A stretch of DNA of 64,000 bases from Butyricimonas synergistica DSM 23225 (GTDB lineage: Bacteria; Bacteroidota; Bacteroidia; Bacteroidales; Marinifilaceae): positions 374,175-438,174 of the forward strand of contig NZ_KB903360.1 in NCBI RefSeq assembly GCF_000379665.1. Direction: 5' to 3'. The notes under the pieces are model-generated. The model was not told the DNA's origin and made no database searches. It saw nothing but the letters and a program-made list of their open reading frames with translations. The first letter of the stretch is position 1, and the number at the start of each line of letters is the position of its first letter. Position numbers and translations under genes: made by a program. Below are positions 7,963 to 17,266 of this stretch, in pieces.

Positions 7963-8112
7963 TTAATAATAACCCCATGCAGAATAATTGATCAGTTTAT
8001 CCTTTCTAGGGGTGATGAGTTTAGGGGGTGAAGGTTCAAATTCTCCTTTTTTCTTTTTTATACTGGAGTGTCTTACCTTGTAAGACTTGCTCCCTCTCAA
8101 CCCTACATTCAT
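7963..8112 (-). CDS. Possible small basic protein, 49 aa
   Basis: This short frame starts MNVGLRGSKSYKVRHSS and ends SAWGYY. It has a KKKKG cluster in the middle and 13 Lys or Arg in total. It ends 18 bp before the start of the 421-aa gene on the same strand and fills an otherwise empty gap. An in-frame stop lies just upstream, so the ATG is well bounded. No ribosome site is evident, but Bacteroidota genes often lack one. Codon composition is consistent with the island. It may equally be a chance frame in a leader region. Confidence 0.35.
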   Translation of the reverse strand: MNVGLRGSKSYKVRHSSIKKKKGEFEPSPPKLITPRKDKLINYSAWGYY

Positions 8113-8280
8113 CGTTTTGTTCAATAGCTAAAGAACATCGTAACCAGCTTTATGTCGTTGATTACAATGCAAAAGTATGGCAATGGATTTTGGCAGGAAA
8201 AAATGTAATTCCAGTAGATAAGGGTGTATTTTCTATGTAATGGGAATCAATAAATTAGATAGATTTTCAAGTGTATTTTT

Positions 8281-9390
8281 TTACCAGTACTTCGGGTTAT
8301 ATTGTTCCATTAAATTCTTTCCCTCTTCGTTTGTTCCCACTTTGACAGAGGCTTTCTCAAAAAATTCTTGTTTCTTGCTTTTGTACGAACCTCTCTCTTT
8401 CTCCCTCTTTAAATTGTACTGGATATTCGTACGCATATTAATGATCCAAGTCGATAGAATTTTGTTTCTTCTCTTGTCCTTTTCCTCTATATTAAATTCA
8501 TCATCATCTGGGACAACGGTAAGAAAATCAAGAACCTCTAAGAATTTAGTGATGAAGGTGCAAATCTTGTCAGTTATTTTACCTTCTGGACTGTGGTAAG
8601 GTGTTTCATCCTGTAAGAAGTGGTATAACTGGGTAACTATTCTATGGAAATCATGATCGGATTTAGCACCCACCTTGTTTTTATATTCCTTCAATTCAAA
8701 TTCCACATCTTTGATATTATCCTCTTTTAGATACTGGCTGATGTATTCTGTGAGGTGGGTGAGAAACCAGTTATTGCTGTTATTTAAGGTGATAGAATGC
8801 CTGCCAAGTGTAAGTGTTACATCTTTATATGGATTATTCCAAGCGTCCATTGGTCTGTAAGTTGGATGATCTTTATATCCTTTTTGGGCATCTGGGAATT
8901 GCTTGTAATTATCATGGAGGAATTTATATAATGCCAACATATCTGGTCTTACAAATTCATGGAATATCCTGTAATTGTAATCCCCACACGATTCAAAATA
9001 ATTTGGCTCGATAGATGATTCACTGTAAACGTAAAACATTATCCAAAGGATCGTGTCTTGTTTATCATCAGTGATTAAATTGGATTCATCATTAAAAAAT
9101 GCAATAATCTTGTTATATAAGGCTTCTGGATAGGCTAGATGGATAGGTTTGTTACCTTCAATGAAAAATTTCTCTGGTTTAAACTCGTCATGGAAAAAAC
9201 CATCATCATCGTAAGTGGTTTTTGTTGCCTCTCCATGATAGATATGATTATTACACCAGTCTAGCATCCCCTGTATCTCAAAAAGGGTGAATGAAAAATG
9301 CTTCTCTAAAATTGGAAGTATTTCTTTTAGATCACCACCGTTGAAGTGGTAAGTTAAATATTTCTCGTCTTTTCTCTCTTCATTTTCCAT
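8281..9390 (-). CDS. Hypothetical protein, 369 aa
   Basis: The protein starts MENEERKDEKYLTY. A reading 6 codons longer would need a TTG that lies inside the -7 promoter box, so the ATG is chosen. It is acidic through the first 150 residues, with several aromatic-rich segments (FHDEFKPEKFF, NYRIFHEFVRP), and basic near the C-terminus (RREKERGSYKSKK type composition at residues 325-350). It has no signal or membrane segment. I recognise no family. It is the first gene of the island seen from the chromosome side and has a clear promoter. It may be monocistronic, or lead the transcript to the small ORF and 421-aa gene. Confidence 0.65.
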   Translation of the reverse strand: MENEERKDEKYLTYHFNGGDLKEILPILEKHFSFTLFEIQGMLDWCNNHIYHGEATKTTYDDDGFFHDEFKPEKFFIEGNKPIHLAYPEALYNKIIAFFNDESNLITDDKQDTILWIMFYVYSESSIEPNYFESCGDYNYRIFHEFVRPDMLALYKFLHDNYKQFPDAQKGYKDHPTYRPMDAWNNPYKDVTLTLGRHSITLNNSNNWFLTHLTEYISQYLKEDNIKDVEFELKEYKNKVGAKSDHDFHRIVTQLYHFLQDETPYHSPEGKITDKICTFITKFLEVLDFLTVVPDDDEFNIEEKDKRRNKILSTWIINMRTNIQYNLKREKERGSYKSKKQEFFEKASVKVGTNEEGKNLMEQYNPKYW

Positions 9391-9405
9391 GATGCTTTTT
9401 GTTTT

Positions 9406-9413
9406 CAAAGGTA
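9406..9413 (-). promoter_or_regulatory. -7 promoter element for the 369-aa gene
   Basis: TACCTTTG fits TAnnTTTG exactly. A TTTTTG is seen further upstream at longer than usual spacing. Transcription would start about 10 nt before the ATG at 9390, which rules out the upstream TTG as start. Confidence 0.55.
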
Positions 9414-9547
9414 AGAACTACTTCTTTATTCTAAAAGCAAAAAGTGACTAATTATTAACTAATGTTATTGTATCATAATATTTAAAATTTACCAAATATA
9501 TAAATTTTTGATTATCAATATGTTATATTCATACAAATTAGTAATTC

Positions 9548-9603
9548 CTATTGCAATAGGGTTTCTGTAGGGTTCATGAAATAAGGTTCTATGATCAACC
9601 TTA
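9548..9603. repeat. Palindrome and hairpin in the ddh/island gap
   Basis: CCTATTGCAATAGG (9548-9561) is a perfect 14-bp palindrome. It is followed by GTAGGGTTCAT, and then a hairpin TAAGGTT/AACCTTA (9582-9588 with 9597-9603) that may end the minus-strand ddh transcript. The TAGGGTTC wording resembles the element at 43.6 kb. Confidence 0.45.
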
Positions 9604-9635
9604 CAAAGCGTGTATGCTATGTTCGCGAGGCAGGG

Positions 9636-10532
9636 CTACACCAAACGTTTGATTAACTCCGTACGATCGCCGTGCAACATATCGATCACCGGAATCTCGA
9701 TCAAGGAGTAGCATCCTGGTTGTTGCTTCATGGAAGCGCGGGCAGTAGCCACTAGAATCTGCCCCGTCAGTGCCGGGTTATTGATTTTCATATCGAATTC
9801 GAACAATTGATTTTGCGTCTTGCCGGACACGCCTTTGCGGGTAAGGTTCACGCCATGCCCCATATCTTTCAGGTTATCCACGCACTCTACCTGCATCACG
9901 TGTGTTTCGTCGTGCACGAAATAGGGATCGGCTTTGATGGTTTCCGCCACGGTTTTGAAGTCGTACCCATCCTCCAACTCGATATATACCATGCGGCGAT
10001 GGATGCCCGTACCCACGGGAATCGTCATGGAAAGGGCGGCTTTCACTCCTTTCACGGCTTTCACGGCAACGGTATGCCCCATGCTCATGCCTGGTCCGAA
10101 GTTTGTATAGGTAATTCCTTTCGGGGCACAAGCCTCCAGGAGGGCACGTACCACGGAATCGCTTCCCGGGTCCCAACCGGCAGAAACAACGGCAACTTTC
10201 CCGTGTTTCCGTGCCACTTCACCCAAACGCCGGTGCAAACCGGTAATTTCCGTGTGAATATCAAAACTATCCACCGTATTGATCCCCATGGCTAAGATTC
10301 GAGAGGCATAAGCCTCCACGCTACGGGTGGGGGTACATAAGATTGCCACATCGACATCCTTGATTTGAGCAATATCCGACACGACTATATAGTCTTTCAA
10401 CTCCGCCGGAACATTCGTCGCATCCCGGCGTACCACTCCTGCTACTTCAAAGTCGGGGGCTGTCACCAGTGCATCCAGCACGTAGTGACCGATATTGCCA
10501 TACCCGACGATGGCTGCTCTAATTTTCTTCAT
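9636..10532 (-). CDS. ddh: meso-Diaminopimelate D-dehydrogenase
   Basis: This NADPH enzyme reductively aminates L-2-amino-6-oxopimelate (from tetrahydrodipicolinate) straight to meso-diaminopimelate, a one-step route to lysine and peptidoglycan in the cytosol. The 298-aa length fits the family. The N-terminal Rossmann motif is IVGYGNIGHYVLDAL, and the substrate regions CTPTRSV, DSFDIH and SAGWDPGSDS are characteristic of Ddh. The C-terminal GKTQNQLFEF and the long dimerisation strand are also present. I use the start MKKIRAAIVGYG. A reading 19 codons longer begins inside the promoter. It is monocistronic, with base composition typical of the chromosome and unlike the AT-rich island next to it. 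Confidence 0.93.
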   Translation of the reverse strand: MKKIRAAIVGYGNIGHYVLDALVTAPDFEVAGVVRRDATNVPAELKDYIVVSDIAQIKDVDVAILCTPTRSVEAYASRILAMGINTVDSFDIHTEITGLHRRLGEVARKHGKVAVVSAGWDPGSDSVVRALLEACAPKGITYTNFGPGMSMGHTVAVKAVKGVKAALSMTIPVGTGIHRRMVYIELEDGYDFKTVAETIKADPYFVHDETHVMQVECVDNLKDMGHGVNLTRKGVSGKTQNQLFEFDMKINNPALTGQILVATARASMKQQPGCYSLIEIPVIDMLHGDRTELIKRLV

Positions 10533-10560
10533 TTGTTTTTTGCTTTTAAAATTAACGTCG

Positions 10561-10591
10561 CAAATTACGAAATAATATTTTTCCGACAAAA
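10561..10591 (-). promoter_or_regulatory. Promoter of ddh
   Basis: -33 TTTTG (10591-10587) and a near-consensus -7 TAATTTG (10567-10561) are separated by 19 nt. The leader would be about 25 nt. The -7 box has one spacer base fewer than consensus. Confidence 0.45.
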
Positions 10592-10901
10592 GACAAGCAC
10601 ATGGAATTCACCCGGTTGTTAAATATTCTACACCTGTTTTCCCGGATAAAAAAAATTCAACACCCACGCAAGGCTTTATCTCCCCTATACATTCTCTTGT
10701 ACCAGGGCATTATTCTAATGTAAGAGGAAACACAAGGCAATCGATAAGAAAGTAGGGACTATATTAAAAAATAGTTAATTCATAAAGTCATGATAGACCT
10801 TTTCAAGATTTTCCGGTATTCTAAATAAAATAAAGATACAATCCTTGTTTCATCAATGGACGATGTGTCGAGTGTGTTATATATAACTTCAAATAAATGG
10901 T

Positions 10902-12383
10902 ATGAAGATCACAGTATTTATTTTAGCCGTACTTTTCTGTATGGCAGGAAGGGGTTCCGCTCAGGTTAATGGAGGTGCCGGTTCGACAATTTTCAAGGAG
11001 ATAAAGAAGCCACCTCTGGATTGGGCGTTACTCTCGTTTTCAACGGATTCCGTGTACGGGATGGAAGTCAACCGGGCTTACGAGTTTTTAAAGAATAAAC
11101 CGAAAAAAAGGAAAGTAATCGTGGCGGTCATTGATTCGGGAACGGACATAGACCACGAGGATTTGAAGGCGAATTTGTGGGTAAATCCGAACGAGATTCC
11201 CGGGAATGGCATAGACGATGACGGGAATGGTTACGTGGATGATATTCATGGCTGGAATTTCCTGGGCAAAAGCGACGGCACGGTGATCGGTCGAGGGATG
11301 GACGAGAGGAACCGGTATTTCATGTTGAATCGTGAACGTTACGATGAGTTATTCTCGAAAGAACGGAATAAACGGGAAGAAAAGGAATTGAGCCGGTTGC
11401 GTGATCTTTTTCAAACATCTGCCGTGGGAAAGAGATATCTTGAAGTGGAAAAGGCAAAAGAAGAAGGCAACGAAGCAGAGATCGCGAAAGCGGAAAAAAT
11501 GTTCACGGATTTGTTCGGCCCCATGCAGGATCACCGACCGCAGATCGGGGATAATCTGGAAAAAGTGAATGATCGTTATTACGGGAACAATACCCTTTGG
11601 TCGGCTTCGTTGCATATCCGGGTACGGGATCACGGCACGCACGTCGCCGGGATCATCGGTGCCGAACGGGGAAACGGCATCGGGATGGACGGGGTTGCCG
11701 ACCACGTGGAGCTGATGATTGTACGGGCAATCCCGGATGGAGACGAGTATGACAAGGACGTGGCGAATGCCATTCGTTACGCGGTGGACAACGGGGCAAA
11801 TATTATAAACATGAGTTTCTCGAAGTGGATGTCACCACGGGAGAAATGGGTACAGAAGGCGTTGGCATATGCCGAGAAGAAAGGTGTTCTGCTCGTTCGC
11901 GGGGCAGGGAATAGCAGAATCAACGTGGATAGTGTAATTCTTTACCCCCATCCTTATATCGGAAAAAGACGAATCAGTTCGTTTCTGATCGTCGGGGCAT
12001 CCGATGCGCAAGGTAATCCGGCAAGTTTTTCAAATTTCGGACAGCAGCGTGTTGACGTGTTCGCCCCGGGGGATGCGATTAATTCCACGATTTCGGGGAA
12101 CAAATACTCCCAACAAGGCGGAACCAGTATGGCATCGCCAATGGTGGCAGGAGTTGCGGCGATATTGATGGCATATTACCCGGAATTGTCAGCCGTTCAA
12201 GTGAAAGACATTATCATGCGGACTGCTGTCACCCGGAGAGGCGATACCGTGTCCCGGAGGTTGGGATATTCCATATACAGCGAGAGAGAACAAATTCCTT
12301 TCTCGTCACTCTGCATCGCCGGCGGAATAGTGAACGCTTATGAAGCCGTGAAACTGGCGGATCAGATGGTGAATAAAAAATAA
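10902..12383 (+). CDS. Exported subtilisin-like serine protease (S8)
   Basis: The 493-aa protein starts with a signal peptide (MKITVFILAV...GSA, cleavage near residue 20). The catalytic triad is plain: Asp78 in AVIDSGTDIDH, His244 in DHGTHVAG and Ser409 in GGTSMASPMVAG, with oxyanion Asn337 in GAGNS. The Asp-to-His spacing is long because residues 120-235 form a charged, helical insertion (RERYDELFSKERNK...). This is larger than in classic subtilisins but known in Bacteroidota S8 proteases. No C-terminal sorting domain is visible, so it is probably periplasmic or secreted. It stands alone between ddh and mutA; a large palindrome follows its stop by 16 bp. Confidence 0.93.
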   Translation: MKITVFILAVLFCMAGRGSAQVNGGAGSTIFKEIKKPPLDWALLSFSTDSVYGMEVNRAYEFLKNKPKKRKVIVAVIDSGTDIDHEDLKANLWVNPNEIPGNGIDDDGNGYVDDIHGWNFLGKSDGTVIGRGMDERNRYFMLNRERYDELFSKERNKREEKELSRLRDLFQTSAVGKRYLEVEKAKEEGNEAEIAKAEKMFTDLFGPMQDHRPQIGDNLEKVNDRYYGNNTLWSASLHIRVRDHGTHVAGIIGAERGNGIGMDGVADHVELMIVRAIPDGDEYDKDVANAIRYAVDNGANIINMSFSKWMSPREKWVQKALAYAEKKGVLLVRGAGNSRINVDSVILYPHPYIGKRRISSFLIVGASDAQGNPASFSNFGQQRVDVFAPGDAINSTISGNKYSQQGGTSMASPMVAGVAAILMAYYPELSAVQVKDIIMRTAVTRRGDTVSRRLGYSIYSEREQIPFSSLCIAGGIVNAYEAVKLADQMVNKK

Positions 12384-12398
12384 AGCGAAGCGGAGAAC

Positions 12399-12454
12399 TA
12401 AACTATCCCCTCCAACTCCCCCTGTGTTAAGGGGGAGTTGGAGGGGATAGTTTA
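12399..12454. repeat. Perfect 25-bp palindromic stem (terminator/REP-like)
   Basis: The arms 12399-12423 and 12430-12454 are exact reverse complements around the loop GTGTTA. The stem core is CCCCTCCAACTCCCCCT. It follows the protease stop closely and may end that transcript. No T-tract follows. The length and perfection are more like a dispersed intergenic palindromic repeat than an ordinary terminator. Confidence 0.85.
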
Positions 12455-12785
12455 CCAAGCATTCAATCTAAAATCGCTCAATTCAAAATTGATTGAGGTT
12501 ATTTTGAATTCCTGCAAAAATTCTTTAAATAAAAGCACTTGTTACTGGCAATTCTACCCGCATGGAAGAAGTTTTCTGCCAAAAAATCGAACTCTCGGAA
12601 GAAAAAATACCTACCTGACATAACCGGAAATTGGCTCCCGTCCGAAATCTCTTACCGGACACGATCTAAAATCTGAAATCATTAAATCTAAAATTAACCC
12701 TCCCTTCCAACTCTTAAAAAGACTTATAATGCGATCAATGGGGAGAAATAAAGAAGAATTTCTTTTTTTATTATACAAAAACACC
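12455..12785. other. Intergenic, upstream of mutA
   Basis: No credible gene here. Low-complexity AATCTAAAAT-type phrases recur (12465, 12664, 12687). A mutA promoter lies at its end. Confidence 0.5.
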
Positions 12786-12793
12786 TAATTTTG
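12786..12793 (+). promoter_or_regulatory. -7 element for mutAB
   Basis: TAATTTTG fits TAnnTTTG exactly, and a T-run (TTTCTTTTTTT) sits near the -33 position. The expected leader is about 45 nt. Confidence 0.5.
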
Positions 12794-12845
12794 CTTTTCG
12801 TTTTTAATAACAAACAGTTACAGAATAAATACATAAAAATCTATT

Positions 12846-14726
12846 ATGGCAGAGAATGTAAACGAAAAGCTTTTCAATGAATTTGCTCCCAACACGACAC
12901 AAGAGTGGAAGGACAAAGTCATTGCAGACCTTAAAGGGGCTGACTTCGATAAAAAGCTGGTTTGGAGAACAAACGAGGGTTTCAACGTACAACCGATGTA
13001 CCGGTTGGAAGACTTGAAAGACCTCAAGAACCTAGAGTGCTTCCCGGGAGAATATCCTTTCGTGAGAGGTAACAAGAAAGACAACAACGAATGGTTTGTA
13101 CGCCAGGACATCGTGGTAGAGGATGTTGCCGAGGCGAATAAAAAAGCGTTGGATGTTCTGAACAAGGGTGTTGATTCACTCGGATTCGTACTTTCAAATT
13201 GCAAGAACTTCACGAAAGCCGATATGGCTGCCTTGTTGAAAGATATTTGTTTGGAATGTATCGAGATCAACTTTGTCGTTTGCTGCAACAAAGTGGCTAT
13301 CCTGAATATGTTCAAGGAATATGTAAAAGAAAAAGGATTTAACCCCGAGAAAATCAAGGGAGGTATCAATATCGACCCGATCAGCAAGTTAGTCCTGGAA
13401 GGCAAATTCTGTGACCCGCACCCGTTCGATGTGGTAAAGGCTACCACGGAAAGCACCGCTGAACTGAAAAACTTCAAGACCATCGAAATAGGCGGATACA
13501 TTTTCAACAATTCCGGAGCTTCTATCGTTCAGGAATTGGGATTCAGCCTGGCTGCCGGAGTAGAATACTTGGATAAACTGACCGACGCGGGAATGGACGT
13601 GAAGGACATCGCTCCCCGTATGCGTTTCCACTTCGCGACCGGTTCAAAATATTTCATGGAGATTGCCAAACTGAGAGCAGCACGTTACTTGTGGGCTCAC
13701 ATCGTGAAGGCTTACAATCCTTGCTGCGACTGTGTTTGCAAGATGAACATCCATGCAGAAACATCTGAATGGAACAAGACCGTATACGACCCGAACGTGA
13801 ATATGCTCCGCACGCAAACGGAAACTATGTCAGCAACCCTCGGCGGTGTCGATTCATTCACGGTTCACCCGTATGACTATATCTACAAGTGCCATCCTTC
13901 CGAACTGGGAGAACGCGTGGCTCGTAATCAACAATTGTTGTTGAAAGAAGAATCACACTTCAGCAAGATCGTTGACCCTGCCGGTGGTTCATATTATATC
14001 GAGGAATTGACCCAGTTCATCGCCGAGGCTGCATGGAAATTATTCCTGCAAGTACAAGAACAAGGCGGAATGGTGAAAGCTCTTGAATCCGGATTCGTTC
14101 AGGCAGCCGTGAAAGCTACCGCGCAGAAAAGAGACCAAGACATCGCCAACCGGAAAGAAAACTTCCTGGGTACGAACCAATTCCCGAACTTCAACGAGAA
14201 GATGGACAAGGCTCTTTGCGCTTGCATCCTCGAACCGGAAGACAAAACGGCTCCCGATGCAGTGGTTGAAACGCTGAAACCCTACCGCGGAACTCAAGCG
14301 TTCGAGGCTATGCGTATCCGCACGGATATGTTCACCAAAGAGAACGGACACCGTCCGGTGGTTTACATGTTCCCGATGGGTAATTTGGCTATGCGTAAAG
14401 CAAGAGCACAATTCGCTTGCAACTTCTTCGCTTGTGCCGGATTCCAAGTAATGGACAACAACGGATTCAAAACCGTGGAAGAAGGCGCTAAAGCCTGCAT
14501 GGACAACAAAGCCGACATCGTGGTTATCTGTAGTTCCGACGATGAATACGCTACAATCGCACCAGAGGTATATGCCGCACTGAAAGACAAGGCAATCATC
14601 GTTGTTGCCGGTAACCCGGAATGCAGACCCCAACTGGAAGAAATTGGTATCAAGAATTACGTTCACGTGAAATGCAACGTGTTGGAAGACTTGAAAGCAT
14701 ACCAACAAAAATTGGGAATTAAATAA
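12846..14726 (+). CDS. mutA: Methylmalonyl-CoA mutase small (beta) subunit
   Basis: This is the non-catalytic partner of the B12-dependent mutase that interconverts succinyl-CoA and (R)-methylmalonyl-CoA on the way to propionate. The 626-aa length is typical. The TIM-barrel half is recognisable from PRMRFHFATGSKYFMEIAKL and DPAGGSYYIEELT. The C-terminal flavodoxin-like domain (from about residue 500, RPVVYMFPMGNLAMRKARA) lacks the DxHxxG cobalamin motif, which separates small from large subunit. It is the first gene of a two-gene operon, 31 bp before mutB. No MeaB/ArgK chaperone or epimerase gene is in the window. Confidence 0.95.
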   Translation: MAENVNEKLFNEFAPNTTQEWKDKVIADLKGADFDKKLVWRTNEGFNVQPMYRLEDLKDLKNLECFPGEYPFVRGNKKDNNEWFVRQDIVVEDVAEANKKALDVLNKGVDSLGFVLSNCKNFTKADMAALLKDICLECIEINFVVCCNKVAILNMFKEYVKEKGFNPEKIKGGINIDPISKLVLEGKFCDPHPFDVVKATTESTAELKNFKTIEIGGYIFNNSGASIVQELGFSLAAGVEYLDKLTDAGMDVKDIAPRMRFHFATGSKYFMEIAKLRAARYLWAHIVKAYNPCCDCVCKMNIHAETSEWNKTVYDPNVNMLRTQTETMSATLGGVDSFTVHPYDYIYKCHPSELGERVARNQQLLLKEESHFSKIVDPAGGSYYIEELTQFIAEAAWKLFLQVQEQGGMVKALESGFVQAAVKATAQKRDQDIANRKENFLGTNQFPNFNEKMDKALCACILEPEDKTAPDAVVETLKPYRGTQAFEAMRIRTDMFTKENGHRPVVYMFPMGNLAMRKARAQFACNFFACAGFQVMDNNGFKTVEEGAKACMDNKADIVVICSSDDEYATIAPEVYAALKDKAIIVVAGNPECRPQLEEIGIKNYVHVKCNVLEDLKAYQQKLGIK

Positions 14727-14757
14727 TTTTAGATTGTCATAAATCATAAATTAGAAG

Positions 14758-16914
14758 ATGAAACCAAATTTTAAAGATATAAATATCAAGTCAACAGAAA
14801 AAGCTACCCTTGCTGCCGCAGAATGGGAAAAGGCTAATCATATCGAAAAGAACTGGTTGACACCCGAGCTGATACCGGTAAAACCCGTGTACACGGCTGA
14901 AGATTTAAAAGGGATGGAACATTTGGATTATGTTGCCGGTATTCCCCCGTATTTACGCGGTCCTTATTCAGGAATGTACCCCATGCGCCCGTGGACAATC
15001 CGCCAATACGCCGGATTCTCTACCGCTGAAGAGTCTAACGCATTCTACCGTCGTAACTTGGCTGCAGGACAGAAAGGTTTGTCCGTGGCATTCGACTTGG
15101 CTACCCACCGCGGATATGACTCCGATCACCCGCGTGTAATCGGTGACGTGGGTAAAGCCGGTGTGGCAGTGGACTCTATCATGGATATGAAGATTCTGTT
15201 CGATCAGATTCCGTTGGATAAAATGTCCGTGTCTATGACCATGAACGGTGCCGTACTTCCTATCCTGGCATTCTATATTGTTGCCGGGTTGGAACAAGGA
15301 GCCACTCTGGATCAATTGTCTGGAACAATCCAGAACGATATTCTGAAAGAATTTATGGTGCGTAATACTTATATTTACCCGCCGAAATTCTCCATGAAGA
15401 TTATCGCTGACATTTTCGAGTACACTTCCAAGAATATGCCGAAGTTCAACTCTATCTCTATCTCCGGGTATCATATGCAAGAAGCTGGTGCAACCGCCGA
15501 TATCGAATTGGCTTACACGTTGGCTGACGGTTTGGAATACTTGCGTGCCGGGGTAAACGCCGGAATGGACATCGATGCTTTCGCGCCTCGTTTGTCATTC
15601 TTCTGGGCTATCGGTATGAACCATTTCATGGAAATCGCCAAGATGAGAGCCGGACGTTTGTTGTGGGCAAAGATCGTAAAACAATTCAACCCGAAGAACC
15701 CGAAATCTTTGGCATTGCGTACGCACAGCCAGACTTCAGGATGGTCACTGACCGAGCAAGATCCGTTCAACAACGTGGGACGTACTTGTATCGAGGCAAT
15801 GGGTGCCGCTTTGGGACACACGCAATCTTTGCATACCAACGCGCTGGATGAGGCTATCGCCCTCCCGACGGACTTCTCCGCCCGTATCGCCCGTAACACG
15901 CAGATCTATATCCAAGATGAAACTACTGTTTGCAAATCTATCGACCCGTGGGGAGGTTCTTACTACGTGGAGAGCCTGACTCAGGAACTGGTAGAGAAAG
16001 CATGGGCTCACATTCAAGAAGTGGAGAAACTGGGAGGTATGGCTGCCGCTATCGAATCCGGTATCCCGAAACTTCGTATCGAAGAGGCTGCCGCCCGCAC
16101 GCAAGCCCGTATCGACAGTGGCACACAAACTATCGTGGGTACCAACAAGTATCGCTTGGAGAAAGAAGACCCGATCGATATCCTTGAGGTGGACAACACG
16201 GCAGTACGCGAGGCTCAGATCCGTCGTTTGCACGAGTTAAGAGCTAACCGTAACCAAGCCGAGGTTGACGCTGCATTGGCTGCCATTACCAAATGTGCTG
16301 AAACAGGAGAAGGCAACTTGCTTGAATTAGCCGTTGACGCAGCCAAAAAGAGAGCATCACTGGGAGAAATCTCAGACGCGTGTGAAAAAGTTGCCGGACG
16401 TTATAAAGCAGTTATCAGAACCGTGAGTGGAGTATATTCAAGCGTTGCCAAGGAAGACGAAGACTTCCAGAAGGCAAAACAACTGGCAGACCAGTTCGCA
16501 GAAATGACCGGACGCCGTCCGCGTATCATGATCGCCAAAATGGGTCAAGACGGACACGACCGCGGAGCTAAAGTAGTGGCTACGGGTTACGCCGACCTCG
16601 GCTTCGACGTGGATATGGGACCGTTGTTCCAAACCCCGGAAGAAACCGCTAAACAAGCCGTCGAGAACGACGTGCACGTTGTCGGGGTATCTTCTCTTGC
16701 AGCCGGACACAAAACCCTTGTACCTGCCGTTATCGCGGAATTGAAGAAATTGGGACGCGAAGACATCCTCGTTTACGTGGGTGGTGTAATTCCTCACCAA
16801 GATTATCAATTCTTGTTCGACGCTGGTGCTATCGCCGTATTCGGTCCCGGTACCAAAGTATCAAAGAGTGCTATCCAAGTGCTCGAGATCTTGATCGACT
16901 TGGCTAAGAAGTAA
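14758..16914 (+). CDS. mutB: Methylmalonyl-CoA mutase large (alpha) subunit
   Basis: This is the catalytic, adenosylcobalamin-binding subunit, 718 aa. The N-terminal barrel has the CoA/substrate motifs [16 protein letters not shown] and [16 protein letters not shown], the family signature [16 protein letters not shown], and [13 protein letters not shown]. The C-terminal B12 domain has [12 protein letters not shown], with Asp598, His600 (lower axial ligand) and Gly603. It is followed by the [10 protein letters not shown] and GGVIPHQD loops. With mutA it forms the heterodimer of the propionate/succinate pathway. Strong codon bias and a tight terminator suggest high expression. Confidence 0.97.
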   Translation: MKPNFKDINIKSTEKATLAAAEWEKANHIEKNWLTPELIPVKPVYTAEDLKGMEHLDYVAGIPPYLRGPYSGMYPMRPWTIRQYAGFSTAEESNAFYRRNLAAGQKGLSVAFDLATHRGYDSDHPRVIGDVGKAGVAVDSIMDMKILFDQIPLDKMSVSMTMNGAVLPILAFYIVAGLEQGATLDQLSGTIQNDILKEFMVRNTYIYPPKFSMKIIADIFEYTSKNMPKFNSISISGYHMQEAGATADIELAYTLADGLEYLRAGVNAGMDIDAFAPRLSFFWAIGMNHFMEIAKMRAGRLLWAKIVKQFNPKNPKSLALRTHSQTSGWSLTEQDPFNNVGRTCIEAMGAALGHTQSLHTNALDEAIALPTDFSARIARNTQIYIQDETTVCKSIDPWGGSYYVESLTQELVEKAWAHIQEVEKLGGMAAAIESGIPKLRIEEAAARTQARIDSGTQTIVGTNKYRLEKEDPIDILEVDNTAVREAQIRRLHELRANRNQAEVDAALAAITKCAETGEGNLLELAVDAAKKRASLGEISDACEKVAGRYKAVIRTVSGVYSSVAKEDEDFQKAKQLADQFAEMTGRRPRIMIAKMGQDGHDRGAKVVATGYADLGFDVDMGPLFQTPEETAKQAVENDVHVVGVSSLAAGHKTLVPAVIAELKKLGREDILVYVGGVIPHQDYQFLFDAGAIAVFGPGTKVSKSAIQVLEILIDLAKK

Positions 16915-16934
16915 TTCAAAGCTAATAAATAAAC

Positions 16935-16976
16935 AATAGAGGCTGTCTTTCATGAATTGACAGCCTCTATTTTTAT
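16935..16976 (+). terminator. Intrinsic terminator of mutAB
   Basis: Perfect 12-bp stem ATAGAGGCTGTC/GACAGCCTCTAT (16936-16947 with 16959-16970), then TTTTTAT. Confidence 0.9.
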
Positions 16977-17266
16977 ATTCAAAAATTATTTTCCAAGTAT
17001 TCGCCAATTTTTCCCGTCAGATAATATGGCAAACTTAATAACGTGTAATTCTTTCCTCCCGGAGTTGTCAGGACATCTCTATTTCAAGATTCATATAAAT
17101 ATATTGCTTGAAATCTTGTGCGAACAAAGTTGCTTCTGCAATGCGAATGCAAGACACGTAATAAATAATAAGATTAAGTACAATTATCCCGTTTCAGAAG
17201 CGTTTTGAATGATTTGATTTCACGAAAGAGTTTTGTAACTTGCAGCAACTAAAAAACTATACCGAT
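16977..17266. other. Intergenic, upstream of the aminotransferase
   Basis: No gene seen. A degenerate -7-like TAACTTGC at 17236-17243 may be the promoter of the next gene. Confidence 0.4.

Noticed and set aside
8028-8599. Plus-strand frames of 70 and 119 codons
   Set aside because: One lies across a gene-poor gap and the other antisense to the 369-aa gene; their composition is that of an antisense frame.
9540-9620. Attachment site of the island
   Set aside because: The palindrome and composition change are suggestive, but the other end is outside the window and no direct repeat can be shown.
12818-16809. Many long antisense frames in mutA and mutB
   Set aside because: Shadows of GC-richer, strongly biased coding sequence; none has a promoter or family features.
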